Source: Pholiota molesta (Eukaryota; Basidiomycota; Agaricomycetes; Agaricales; Strophariaceae). From it: a DNA stretch of 64,000 bases. The stretch's first letter is position 1. Each line of letters opens with the position of its first letter. The notes below the pieces were generated by a model that ran no database searches, had not been told where the DNA came from, and saw only the letters and a program-made list of their open reading frames with translations. The stretch covers positions 1 to 64,000 of the forward strand of contig JACGCK010000063.1 in assembly GCA_014925825.1 (NCBI GenBank), in the 5' to 3' direction. Below, in pieces: positions 11,397 through 21,358 of this stretch. The position numbers and the translations under genes were made by a program.

Positions 11397-14300
11397 TTAC
11401 CCAAGAAGGCACGAGCAGACAGTGGTACAATCGCGTACGGCAGCAGTCCAGTCTGGATCCTTGACTTCGTTTCCGTCCTTTTCCAAAGAAATGCCCCAAT
11501 GGTAAAGGGAGCTGATGACGCTGAGGAGGCCATTTAGCCCTGGCCTCCTCAACGCCTCCCAATCACCACCTGTTGCCGTAAAAATGACCTCCCCTTCCGC
11601 GGAAATTCGCCATTTCGGCTGAAGGGCTGCCCACCACTTTTGAAAGTCCTTGCCGTATTTGGAGGGGCTGTGGATGGCCGGTTTCCATGCGGGGTTCCTT
11701 GCTCGTTGGATCCAGTCCTTGACAGAAGTGGGGCGATGCAGTGCACCAAGTTTTGCTACCTCGTTGTAGCCTGCTGCGGCCTCGAAAGCGCTCCATTTGT
11801 GGATAAGTTCCGTCCACGCTGGGCCCAACTCAGTCGATTGTACCATGGATAGAGCGCTCGTAAACCACTTGGGTGCGTCTGCTGGAGCCTGGAAAGCAAC
11901 CGGGGTAGACAGAGGGGCAGAGGTAGACGCGACGAGAGGTAAGGAGATGTTCCCACCCCTCTTGGCGCGCTTTGGACGCTGGCTCTCATCGGTGGATTGG
12001 TCTGCGCTGTTGTTAGGCGCTTTACGACCTCGTTTCGTGCCTCTCTTCGAATTTGTTTGCACCGTGTCAAGGCCAGTCGTCTCTGAGTCGGATGGTTTAG
12101 CCACACTTCGAGGTACACTGGAGGCGCCGCCAACAGTACCCTTTTGATTGGCTGGGACAGTAGCCTTTTCCGAAGGAAGAAGGGATCCTTGCAAAGGAGA
12201 GAGCGGAGGCAGGGCAGCAGGTAGGGACGAGTGTCGACGAGGAGATGCAGTAAATGGCTCGTGCAGTGGTATTCGATGTAACGGCGCAGGAGCGGGCAGA
12301 GGCGAACGCATGTGAACAGGTGCGGGCAATGGCGCAGGTGAAGGTACCTGGCCAGGAGATGTTGGAGGCGAGCGTGCCTGAGATGGTGCAGGCGAAGGTA
12401 CCTGTCCAGGAGAGGGTGGAAGTGAGCATGCCTGAGATGGTGGAGGCGAGCATGCCTGAGACGGTGCAGGCGATGGCGCAGGCGGAGGTACCCGTCGAGG
12501 AGAAGGAGGAGGTGAGCGCGTACGAGATGATCCTGGCGGCGGAGCAGAGGATGGTATCCGCGAAGAAGGGCCAACAACTGCAGGAGGGAATGTCTGGGCC
12601 TCAGAATGGAAGGGGTCGTCATGCTCCGCAGGCGGTGGCATTGCGAGATCGACTGGCGCAGTGTTGACTCGATGGCCCGATGTGCTCGTACCGTCAGTAC
12701 GAGGCGGCGGCGAAGCAGAGGGCCCGTCGGCTGGCGCAGTGTTGGCTCGATGGCCCGATGTGCTCGTACCGTCAGTACGAGGCGGCGGCGAAACAGAGGG
12801 CCCGTCGGCTGGCGCAGTGTTGACTCGATGGCCCGATGTACTCGTACCGTCAGTACGAGGCGGCGGCGAAGCAGAGGGCCCGTCGGCTGGCGCAGTGTTG
12901 ACTCGATGGCCCGATGTGCTCGTGCCGTCAGTACGAGGCGGCGGCGAAACAGAGGGCCCGTCGGCTGGCGCAGTGTTGACTCGATGGCCCGATGTGCTCG
13001 TACCGTCAGTACGAGGCGGCGGCGAAGCAGAGGGCCCGTCGGCTGGCGCAGTGTTGACTCGATGGCCCGATGTGCTCGTGCCGTCAGTACGAGGCGGCAG
13101 CGAAGCAGAGGGCTCGCAATTGAACACATTGACGCTGTCATTGTCTTCCATTTCTGCCGATAGTGGGGAGTAACCCTCGTCGGTAGGCAAAGCTCTTGCG
13201 CGACATTCCTCAGGAGCTGAAAAGATGTGCTCAGGTAAATAATGGTAAAAGAAGGGCGTAGAATACTCACTGTAGCATTTCTGTAGGAAGCTTCCGAAAA
13301 TTGGGACAAGGTACTTCTTGTAACGCTCGCGTTCGGCACGGCCAAAGTTCAACTTTACATCGCCGGTGGTGGTTCCAGAATGGATGCTATAGAAACTATT
13401 GAACTTGCATTATCGTAGATGAATAATTGACACCTGCCTGAGTATGTTCAGCCTCCCGTCTTCTGCAGGCTCTGGCCCGCCTACAATGAGAGTGGCTTTC
13501 CAACCCGTTGCAGCGCAGATTGAATCTAAAATCGGCTGCGTGAAGCGTACGAGACCTTGGATGCACCTAAGAGTATTCAAGTAAGCAAAGAGTTGAACTA
13601 AATTGAGGTGTTGTACGCACCTCTGACGATCCTCAGGGCTTGTGGACGGAGTATGAGCAAGATCGAGTTCTTTCTTGTACTCCTTCATGGCTTCGTTGTG
13701 CTCTGCCTGCGCAGCACTCTTCCACTGCCTCTGCTCCTCATCGTCTAATTTCGAAAACATGGCGCGAGCAATTCTGTCACGCTCCGCGGCCAGTTGGTCC
13801 CTTTTCCCTGCCAAATCCCCTAAACGACGTTTGAGTTCGGCTTCGATTTCTTCGCGATGTGTCTTCCGCCAGACATTGACGGCGGTCTTGCAGCGTGGAC
13901 GGTTGACTTCTTTCCCAGTAAGCTTTGTGAAGATAGCATTATAGGGATTGTAGGCGCCGGACTCCTTAGGATTGAGGTCGTTATCCTTCATGTACTGGTA
14001 GGCCATCCAACGTTTGATTTGCTGTGAACGTTGCGTAGCTGAATTAGCACGTGTATGAACAACAAGTCACACGACGATAAACGACGCACTGCCTTTCGAA
14101 AGTTGATTAGGACCCTCCTTTCCGCTATCTCGGCCATGGCGTTGGCGTATTCCTCCTGCGTAAGCCTGTCTGGATCTGGAGCAAACCTCTCATAATCTGC
14201 TGCGTCATCGTCAACAGCTTCAAGACTTTCGGCTGGAGGTTCTTCTTCATGAGGCAAGTCGATTGGGTATCGTTTGAAGTAGTGACGCTGAATCAGTGCC

Positions 14301-14404
14301 AAAGCTTCCGCGGCATAACCACCAGTTACTCCTGCACTATAGGCTGCCTTCTCGCTCATCAAGAACTCCTTTCGAGAGCCACAGAATGCGCCTGGATTGA
14401 CCAT
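11397..14404 (-). CDS. HMG-box-like, repeat-containing cargo protein
   Basis: Five exons: 14090-14404, 13621-14021, 13438-13566, 13271-13386, 11397-13216. The start MVNPGAFCGSRKEFLMSEKA is in a good position and matches how I remember this agaricomycete family beginning. Exon 2 encodes NPYNAIFTKLTGKEV and a basic helical stretch (VWRKTHREEIEAELKRR ... MFSKLDDEEQRQWKSAAQ) that looks like an HMG box. Exons 3-4 give GWKATLIVGGPEPAEDGRLNIL and SIHSGTTTGDVKLNFGRAER, a conserved block. The long last exon has six 26-residue tandem repeats, a Pro/Ser-rich linker, a basic patch (KRGRKAPNN) and a C-terminal domain with many Trp residues. I infer a nuclear, chromatin or DNA-binding role. One intron needs a GC donor. 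Confidence 0.7.
12658..13129 (-). repeat. 78-bp coding minisatellite, six units
   Basis: The unit translates to about 26 residues (GPSASPPPRTDGTSTSGHRV plus NTAPAD). Starts are spaced 78 bp apart (tgttgactcg near 12662, 12740, 12818, 12896, 12974, 13052). Units differ by only a few bases and keep the reading frame, which suggests recent expansion. Confidence 0.9.
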
Positions 14405-14886
14405 GATTAATTCTATTTGGTAGTGAGTAATGTGCTTCGACTTATACCTATAAAAATTAGACTTACTGTATTTTGAAATTTCCAGCAAGGTGACGACGAG
14501 ATGGGCGAAGGATTTCGTAGGCGGGAAGCGCCCTCGTAGAGTCGGTCGAACGATACATATAGTAATGAGCAGGTTTGTTCGGCTCCTCTGGGCATATACG
14601 ATCTGAACGACCTGACGAATCCCGCCAAGATTTGCGGATAAATTTCATAAGGACACGCAGTCCGTGGCGATGTGTAGGCGAGATCCTCGGTGCAGTTCGA
14701 TCTGCATCACTGAGATCGCCTCTCCACCAATAAGATGTCCAAACAACGTTACGTCTACATCGTTTGAATTGGCCCGCCTCCCAAAACTTTGGTAAGGCGC
14801 ACATGTCTGCTTGCATAAAAGGCGACCAAGTTGACGGGGTTTTTCCCAAAACATTCTCTCTCTTCGAAAATCTTGCTCTCTGAAAC
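14405..14886. promoter_or_regulatory. Bidirectional upstream region of two divergent cargo genes
   Basis: 482 bp between the divergent starts at 14404 (-) and 14887 (+). The region is non-coding; short open frames cross it but are not conserved in kind. A shared promoter is inferred from position only. Confidence 0.4.
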
Positions 14887-16649
14887 ATGGCCAACAAGTT
14901 CCCCGCTCCCGAGGCTCCGGACGCCGCTACTAGCCCTGCGGCCCCCGTCCAAGACAATCCATTTGTTGTTGAAGGTAAGTGACTTTCGCCACTGTATGTA
15001 CTGATATTGATTGTATCTATCTAGATGACCGAATGGACACGAGCGAAGACGTCGCTCAACCCGGCCGCAACGCATCTGCCGTTGTCGTCCCCAATCCCGC
15101 GCACCTGGTGCAGCCCGATCCGTCCATTGGGACGTTCTACGTGATAACTGCGGGCGAGCCGGTAGGAATTTTAACGGACCTCAGGTCAGTCGTTTATCTA
15201 TTTTTTTTGTAGATTAATACTGATATTTTCAACAGCGGAATTGATTTACCCAATCAGACTGACTTCGCGATGGCTCGGTTCACCAATTGGTACGAGTCTG
15301 TTGGATTCTACACGGTCAATTACCACGACGGCAAGATTCGCCTCGTACGAGCTCGTCCTCCGCCTGTCCAACCCGTCCCTGCAAGGAACGTTACCTTCGT
15401 TTCCTCCGCCTTCCCGACTCCCACCTCTGGTTCGCTTGTCAACCCCATTCGTCTTGACTCCCCTCGCTTTGGCGCCATCGGCGCTGTTGCAGCGGGAATT
15501 TCCCCTACCCCTGCACCTCGTCATGGTGGCGCTCGCCTCCTGGAGGACGGACAGACGTCCTCTCTTACTGCACTGCTCCCTGACGCCAGCAATGTCGCCC
15601 GCCGCTCCAAGGCGAAAGGGAAACGCGCTGCCACCGCTACCTCGCTCGCTCGTACAACCATGGTGAAAAAGAAACGATCTGCCGATGGTACCTCCGCTCC
15701 TCGTAAGATAGTCGTCATCAGCGACTCGGATTCGGACGTGGGCGGTCCTCCGCATTACCCAAAAGCCAAGGTTCCACGCACTGGTCTGCCAGACTTCCGA
15801 AATGCCATCACCTTGGGCAACCTTCCTGTCAGCACCAATGGGCCAGGTTCCTCAAGCGCCAAGGATTCCGCAGCGAGCAATGTCCGCTCGTTGGATGGTG
15901 GGAAGTCTTCCCAGCCAGCTGCTTCTTCGTTTCCGGCCTATCCTATTCAATTAATTACCCACGTCACTGCAGCGCCTTCGGCTCATTCCCCCTCCGCCAA
16001 CGTCCCCACGTCTTCGGCTTTCTCCACCTCCCTTGGAGTCCCTGCATTGTCAGCCCCTTCCCAACCAGCTCATGCCCCTGCATGTTCGTCTTTCCTTCCG
16101 CCTCGTGCGGCTTCTTCGCCTCGATCTGGTGAATCTACGCAGCCTGCGGCCGATCTTTTGCCCCTTTCCGACACAGAGATTCCTGCGACGGCTCCTTCGA
16201 CACCTGCGCCGAACGCGAACCCCTTCGTTCCGCTCTTCTCGGAGCTTGACGGTCGCGACGAGGGAAACTGGGCGCAGTTGATGGCATCCAGCATTCGTTA
16301 CGCAATTACACCAGCTGGCCGCAGGGTTGCTCAGGCTGTGGCCGCGCCCTCGTCCCCCATTCCAGGGCCCTCTGGTCTGCCGCCGCCTCTGACAGCCGCC
16401 GCCGCTGCCGCTGTTGACACCGAAGCTGCTCAGTCCGTGGCCGCGCCCTCGTCCCCCATTCCAGGGCCCTCTGGCCTTCCGCCATCTCTGACAGCCGCCG
16501 CCGCTGCCGCCGTTGACACCGAAGCTGCCTCTGAGGCGGCTGATGGAGCCGATGAAGACGAATACGGCTTCTCTGATCTGGACGCTGAGTACCTCGACGA
16601 GATGGGGCGCATCCTCGACAGCGTTCACTACCACCCTCCCTCCAAGTAA
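14887..16649 (+). CDS. Cargo protein with RNase H1 N-terminal-like segment
   Basis: Exons 14887-14974, 15025-15184, 15236-16649, with GT..AG introns that join in frame. Residues about 60-110 (TFYVITAGEPVGILTDL ... MARFTNWYESVGFYTV then YHDGKIRLV) resemble the N-terminal domain of RNase H1 and caulimovirus viroplasmin, a small fold that binds RNA/DNA hybrids. The remaining ~400 residues are Ser/Pro/Ala rich and disordered, with a basic patch (TTMVKKKRSAD), a 96-bp direct repeat (about 16334-16527) and an acidic C-terminus. There is no catalytic RNase H domain. A nucleic-acid-binding role is inference; the domain call is moderate. Confidence 0.6.
16334..16527 (+). repeat. 96-bp direct repeat in coding sequence
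   Basis: Two units encoding VAAPSSPIPGPSGLPP plus an Ala run and DTEAA, differing by a few bases. This is an in-frame duplication within the disordered tail. Confidence 0.8.
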
Positions 16650-17039
16650 GCATTCCCCACTATGCCCACACCTATGTACCCTATGCCCGTGCCTACATAC
16701 ATGTACCTTATGCCCGCTCTATGCCATATATCATATGCCCACCGCCGTCTTGCTCTATGCCCATAAGCCTATGCCTCATACCTATGCTCTCCTTACTGTA
16801 CGCGCATACTAGACCTAGCTAATACTTTGTTATCAATATTGACAATCTATTACTTTGCTGGTCTATCATGTACATGCCTGAATAAGCTCATAAACTCCAT
16901 GTCTCATACGAAGTCCTTGAGTCTTTGAAAGCCCACAGTTAAGTGTAACCAACTCCCAAGGACTTGGATCTGCTAACGCCTCATGAACAGGTGTGCGCAA
17001 TTAGTTTGCATACAAATTGCACGGAGTCTATTATATCTA

Positions 17040-18241
17040 ATCGTTAGATATGATCAAGAGTAATCTTAACCACTCACGCTCTTGTTCCTTGCTCGATGCC
17101 CGGTAAGTATAGGATATGCAGAGGCAGCTCGTACGCGGGAAACTTCCATCTCGTCCCTGAAAACGATCCATCCTGTAACAGACCCACGTTTCCAAATCTC
17201 TGCGCGGCCGTAAGTGGCAATGAAGAGTCCGCTGCGGCACAAAATTAGCAATGCAAAGAACAAGATGTGAGGCATGCACGTACTGGACAATGCTGAGTTG
17301 ACGCTGAGCGGAAATGGGCGGGCGCTGGTGTCCGCGCCGAGTAAGAATCGAAATGTCATTCATACTGCCGTTCCAGCACTGATCATCCTTCTTGTTAGCT
17401 TCCTTGTATGACGCGGTAATGAGCTCGCACGTACCGTGCTACGTATACGCGCCTATATGCGCCCTCGCGCCCTTTGGAACTCGCCTCCTAAGTCCATGTA
17501 GTCCATGCCATCTCTCCGACCTTCAGCTGATTGGCTCCATTCCTAGCGCCTATGATCAATGAAGCGCCTGTGATCAATGAGTCGACGTCAAGGAAGATAA
17601 TCGAGGGTGAACGGCGGGTGTCACAATAACAGGGCTGAGTCGTCGTCCTCGTCAACTGCTGTGATCTTGCGATTCGTATTGGTGGTGGGAGGCGAGGAGT
17701 TGCAGCGCTGTCGTGACCGAGGTAAGCGTCGATTCAGAAAATAAATGATAACTTACATGCATAATGTCCGTGAGCGAACGACGGGTGTGGCAGCATCAGC
17801 GATGAGAGGACCATGTCTTCCGGTTCCATTCGCAGATCGAGCACACCGAAGAACTGTGTATGTTTTGAGGCCCAGAAAGTTCTTGTGTGCCCTTCTGTCG
17901 GCAGTGCGCTGGAAGCCCTTGGGCTTCAGCGAATTGTATGCTCGGTATGTAGGGGTGCTCGCTTCATCAAGGTTGAAGTGGACACCTCCCAAAAAGGTGC
18001 CCGGGCCATCGAAAACTTGTGTGGTTAGGTGAGGTCGACCATGTCGAGCATGCGCATTGGCACTAGTTAGAATGTATAAGACTAAACAATTGAAAAAAAA
18101 AATAATGACGCACGTAACGAGAAAATGCCCATTGAAAGAGGGGGGGAATAACTTGTCCATCGTCCGCTTTCCTGCATTAGCCAGTTCCGCAGCGATGCGA
18201 AGCAGGCTTTTGTCGGCCGTGGGTGCTGCGATGATTAACAT
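17040..18241 (-). pseudogene. Fragment of an agaricomycete membrane-protein gene
   Basis: Two exon-like pieces at 18120-18241 (MLIIAAPTADKSLLRIAAE, ending GHFLV at a gtaacg donor) and 17757-18035 (LTTQVFDGPGTFLGGVHFN, then FLGLKTYTVLRCARSANG and GPLIADAATPVVRSRTL). They match the N-terminal part of a family I recall as a multi-exon membrane protein widespread in Agaricomycetes. Further minus-strand pieces at 17066-17363 may be later exons (GLFIATYGRAEIWKRGS) but do not join convincingly. No membrane segments of the family are visible, so this looks like a captured, incomplete copy. Confidence 0.5.
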
Positions 18242-18259
18242 TTCGAATTCGAATGTGTA

Positions 18260-18912
18260 AGATCAAATTGACGAGCAAGTATTGGCGCAACGACGAGTTC
18301 GACAGAACGCCAAAAGACCGAGCTGCCGGGTGCGATTGAAGAGGGGTTTAGTTTGAGTAAACGGCGGAAATAGGACGTGCCAAAGACGTACATAAGCGCG
18401 AATTAGATGGTAGGAGGAGCAAGAAAACGCGACGACCGACTTAGGAACGTAGATCTAAGGCTCTCAAGCGTAATTGGCGTTGAGTGAAGATGAAATCGTT
18501 TCACGTTCAGTGTTGTTAGACGAGAGAAAGAGGAGAAGGGAATTCACAAGTAATAGAGGTGTAGTCAAAGGAATACGAGTCTAGAGCACTCAGAGATGAT
18601 ATACGCGGCTGAACTGAGGATATGTGATGACCTCTGATGATGTTTAATTCTGAAGATGGCCAATGACAGCGCTAATTCGTTACTTTGTTACATTGGGCTT
18701 GATGAAGGCATATACAAGTCATACTTAGTGAGATCTATCTAATAACTTCAGATTTTCTTATTTTCTTCTGATACTGTCTATTGAAACCATGAAAAATGAC
18801 ATTATGAGTGCGGAGAACAATTTCCTGTATTCGATCCCGTTATAGCGGGCGCCAATTAGTTTACAGTCCCCGCAATCTTGATCGACGACCAGCGGATCTC
18901 TAGTCTAATCTG
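18260..18912. other. Non-coding stretch inside the KDZ element
   Basis: About 650 bp with stops in all frames and no recognisable repeat or motif. I see nothing to annotate here. Confidence 0.5.
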
Positions 18913-19098
18913 ATGTGCACCGCCACGCCGATAATTCGTACTCACGTGGGGTTTGATCAAGGGACCTGCAAATATTGCCACTTGCCACGCACGGTCAAGC
19001 AGCAGCACCTTGCGACTCTCCTCGTTACAGCTGTTTCCGAAAACCTTGTCAGTTCGTCCTCAGTGTGGCTCCGACTCGTACGCAAAACGGTATTGTCT

Positions 19099-19348
19099 TA
19101 TTTTACCTTTCAACTCCTTTCCATTAGAGAGCAGCAGATGCCTAGAAATACTCGGGCCCGGGAATACGCTGGTGCATCTGTTGCTCTCGAAGCACCCCCT
19201 TTCAATACTCTCATTTTTTCGCCTATTTTACCTTTCACCTCCTTTTTGTTAGAGAGCAGCAGATGCCTAGAAATACTCGGGCCCGGGAATACGCTGGTGC
19301 ATCTGTTGCTCTCGAAGCACCCCCTTTCAATACTCTCATTTTTTCGCC
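19099..19348 (+). repeat. 125-bp tandem duplication at the 5' end of the TET/JBP gene
   Basis: Two nearly identical units (about 19099-19223 and 19224-19348), each including a splice-acceptor-like tract, the ATG (19138 and 19263) and the first ~30 codons (MPRNTRAREYAGASVALEAP). Only the second copy runs on into the rest of the gene in frame. Confidence 0.88.
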
Positions 19349-20844
19349 TATACTCACCAAACTAAAGCAGATGCTCCCTGAGGAGTTTCTTGTTGCGGCC
19401 AATGCCGACTTCGACTTGGCTGACTGCCTCAAAGCCAAAGTCGATCTTGTGAACTCTGCCGTATGCTCTGGCTCCAGCGACCTATTCAGTCTGTCCCCCT
19501 AACATCACCTGAGCCGACGCCGCCTCCATCTCCTCAAATCGCCCCAACGTATCAGCCACCGGTCCCGACCTCCGACAGCCTCACAGGCCCCTCACTGCCC
19601 AAAAAGACAGCGCTCCCACCCTCCACGAAAGCCAGGGATCGCGGCGCCGCCAAAAAGGCTGCGAGTCGTGCACATAGGAAGAAGAAGCGGGAAGAAGTTC
19701 CTTTTGGGCACTATCAGGTGCGCGACAAGGTTGTAGAGAAGTACGTTAACCTCCTGGATCCCGTGTGCTCCAATATTGCCACAGAAAATGCCGCCGTTCA
19801 GAGCACTGGCCTCGTTGGAAAAAATGACGGCTCCGGGCACAAAAAGACATACCGCTTGGACCAGTTGGTGGGGAGGGGTCTAAATTCAAGTTTCATCTGA
19901 AGAAATGGGACGGCCGGTAAGTCTTCGTGCCCACGCTCTCCAAAAGCTGCTGATCCAATGGACAGGGCCCCAGTTTGTATTGCTGATAAATCTAAGCGTA
20001 CGGTTGCCGTCCTCGCTGGTTGTCCTCCTGTTGAAAATTGGGCGCAGCTTCACCAGCAAGCAGCTTCCGCTCTGGAAGAAAAGCGCTCGCAGTGCTCCGT
20101 CCCTCGGGATAAGCGTAAGCACCGCCGTGGCTACTTTACGGCCCTCCAGTGCGGCGTCTCGCATGGGGGCGGCCAGAAGCAGCCCTGCAATTTGACAAAC
20201 GGTGCTCAGAACGAGAAAATCCTGGAGGAGCTAAACGAACTTGAGCCATTCAAGCGAATGGCCGCATTTGCTTCGGGTAAGCCAAACTACTTATTATTCA
20301 GCAAAGTCGCTCACTGTTTCTTTCAGCATGCATGGCCAACTGGGCGCCTAAGCTATATACGTATTATGTCGACCACATGCGCCCTCTTTATGAAGCTGAC
20401 ACCGCTCTCAAGCCCGTCTTTCGCTCGTGCATTTTCTCCGCTGCCACTTACAACTTTGGCCCTCAAACAGTATGCTACAAGCACAGGGATTTTGCCAACC
20501 TTACTTTCGGATGGTGCGCCGTGTGGGCGCTTGGCACCTTTGATCCAACGGAGGGTGGCCACCTTATACTTTGGGACTGCCACTTAGTCGTTGAATTCCC
20601 TCCAGGTTCCCTCATTCTCCTTGCGTCTGCGCTTATTTCACATTCTAATACCTCCATTGCCTCCCACGAGCGCCGGTACTCCTTCGCGCTCTACACCGCT
20701 GGTGCTCTATTCCGTTGGGTGTCAAACTGCTTTATGAAAGCGGAGGACTATTACTCCCAGCTTTCGCCGGAGCAGTTGGAGGTCGAAGAGCAGAAGAAAG
20801 CGCAAAGATGGATGGACGGGCTAGAATTACTTCCAAAGTTGTAA
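19138..20844 (+). pseudogene. TET/JBP-type 2OG-Fe(II) dioxygenase, KDZ-associated, with frame breaks
   Basis: This family oxidises 5-methylcytosine or thymine in DNA using Fe(II) and 2-oxoglutarate. Exon pieces: about 19263-19458, about 19488-19916, 19966-20276, 20327-20844. The N-terminal half is Pro-rich and basic (RAHRKKKREEVPFG). The catalytic half has YNFGPQTVCYKHRDFANL with the H-x-D iron ligands, GTFDPTEGGHLILWD, the distal His in ISHSNTSI, and the 2OG-binding Arg in ERRYSFALY. A one-base shift near 19872-19880 is needed to read GSKFKFHLKKWDGR into the next exon. The join near 19450-19488 would need an intron too short to be likely. The catalytic core itself is unbroken, so the gene may be recently damaged, or these may be sequence errors. 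Confidence 0.75.
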
Positions 20845-21358
20845 CCGTAATCAGAGCCATAGTTATGTTATCTTGTAGGATCAATGCACATGTAGTTCCC
20901 TATTGAATATTAACCTTGGACAAGGCTAAATTCTTCTTCGTGCTGAAGACAGGCAAGGCATTGTTCTTCCCCTAACTATTCCTTTAGCCTATTCCGAACC
21001 CGATCCATAGCTGCTTTACATAAGACGTTCAAGTACCTTCAAGGGGACAATTCAGTGCAAGTCATATATGTCTCTCGTATTCAGTCCGAGTCTGTGGTAG
21101 CGATGGTACCTCATAAATTGGAAAATTACAGAATCGAAGAGCAGTGTTATTACCAGAGCAGTGTTATTACCTAGTGGAGAGACCCGGGTTAGATGTGATT
21201 CGTCTGGGTGGCAGCGAAGAAAATCTTAGTTGACATCTTGTAGTGTTTCCGAGTCTAATTCGAGTCATATTTTCTTTTATTTACGTTTCACACGGATTCT
21301 CAGTGAGTCAGACACACCTTATCTTCAAACCTTCACGCAATAACATAATCACGTAGCA
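20845..21358. other. Intergenic region between oxygenase and kinase genes
   Basis: 514 bp with no gene. A short direct repeat (agagcagtgttattac) occurs twice near 21137-21170. It presumably contains the kinase promoter, but no clear element is seen. Confidence 0.45.

Noticed and set aside
12658..13129. CRISPR-like array
   Set aside because: Tandem units have no spacers and are coding; this is also a eukaryotic genome.
12606..13173. Long plus-strand open frames across the 78-bp repeats
   Set aside because: They are antisense shadows of the minus-strand HMG-like gene; a 78-bp unit keeps every frame open on both strands.
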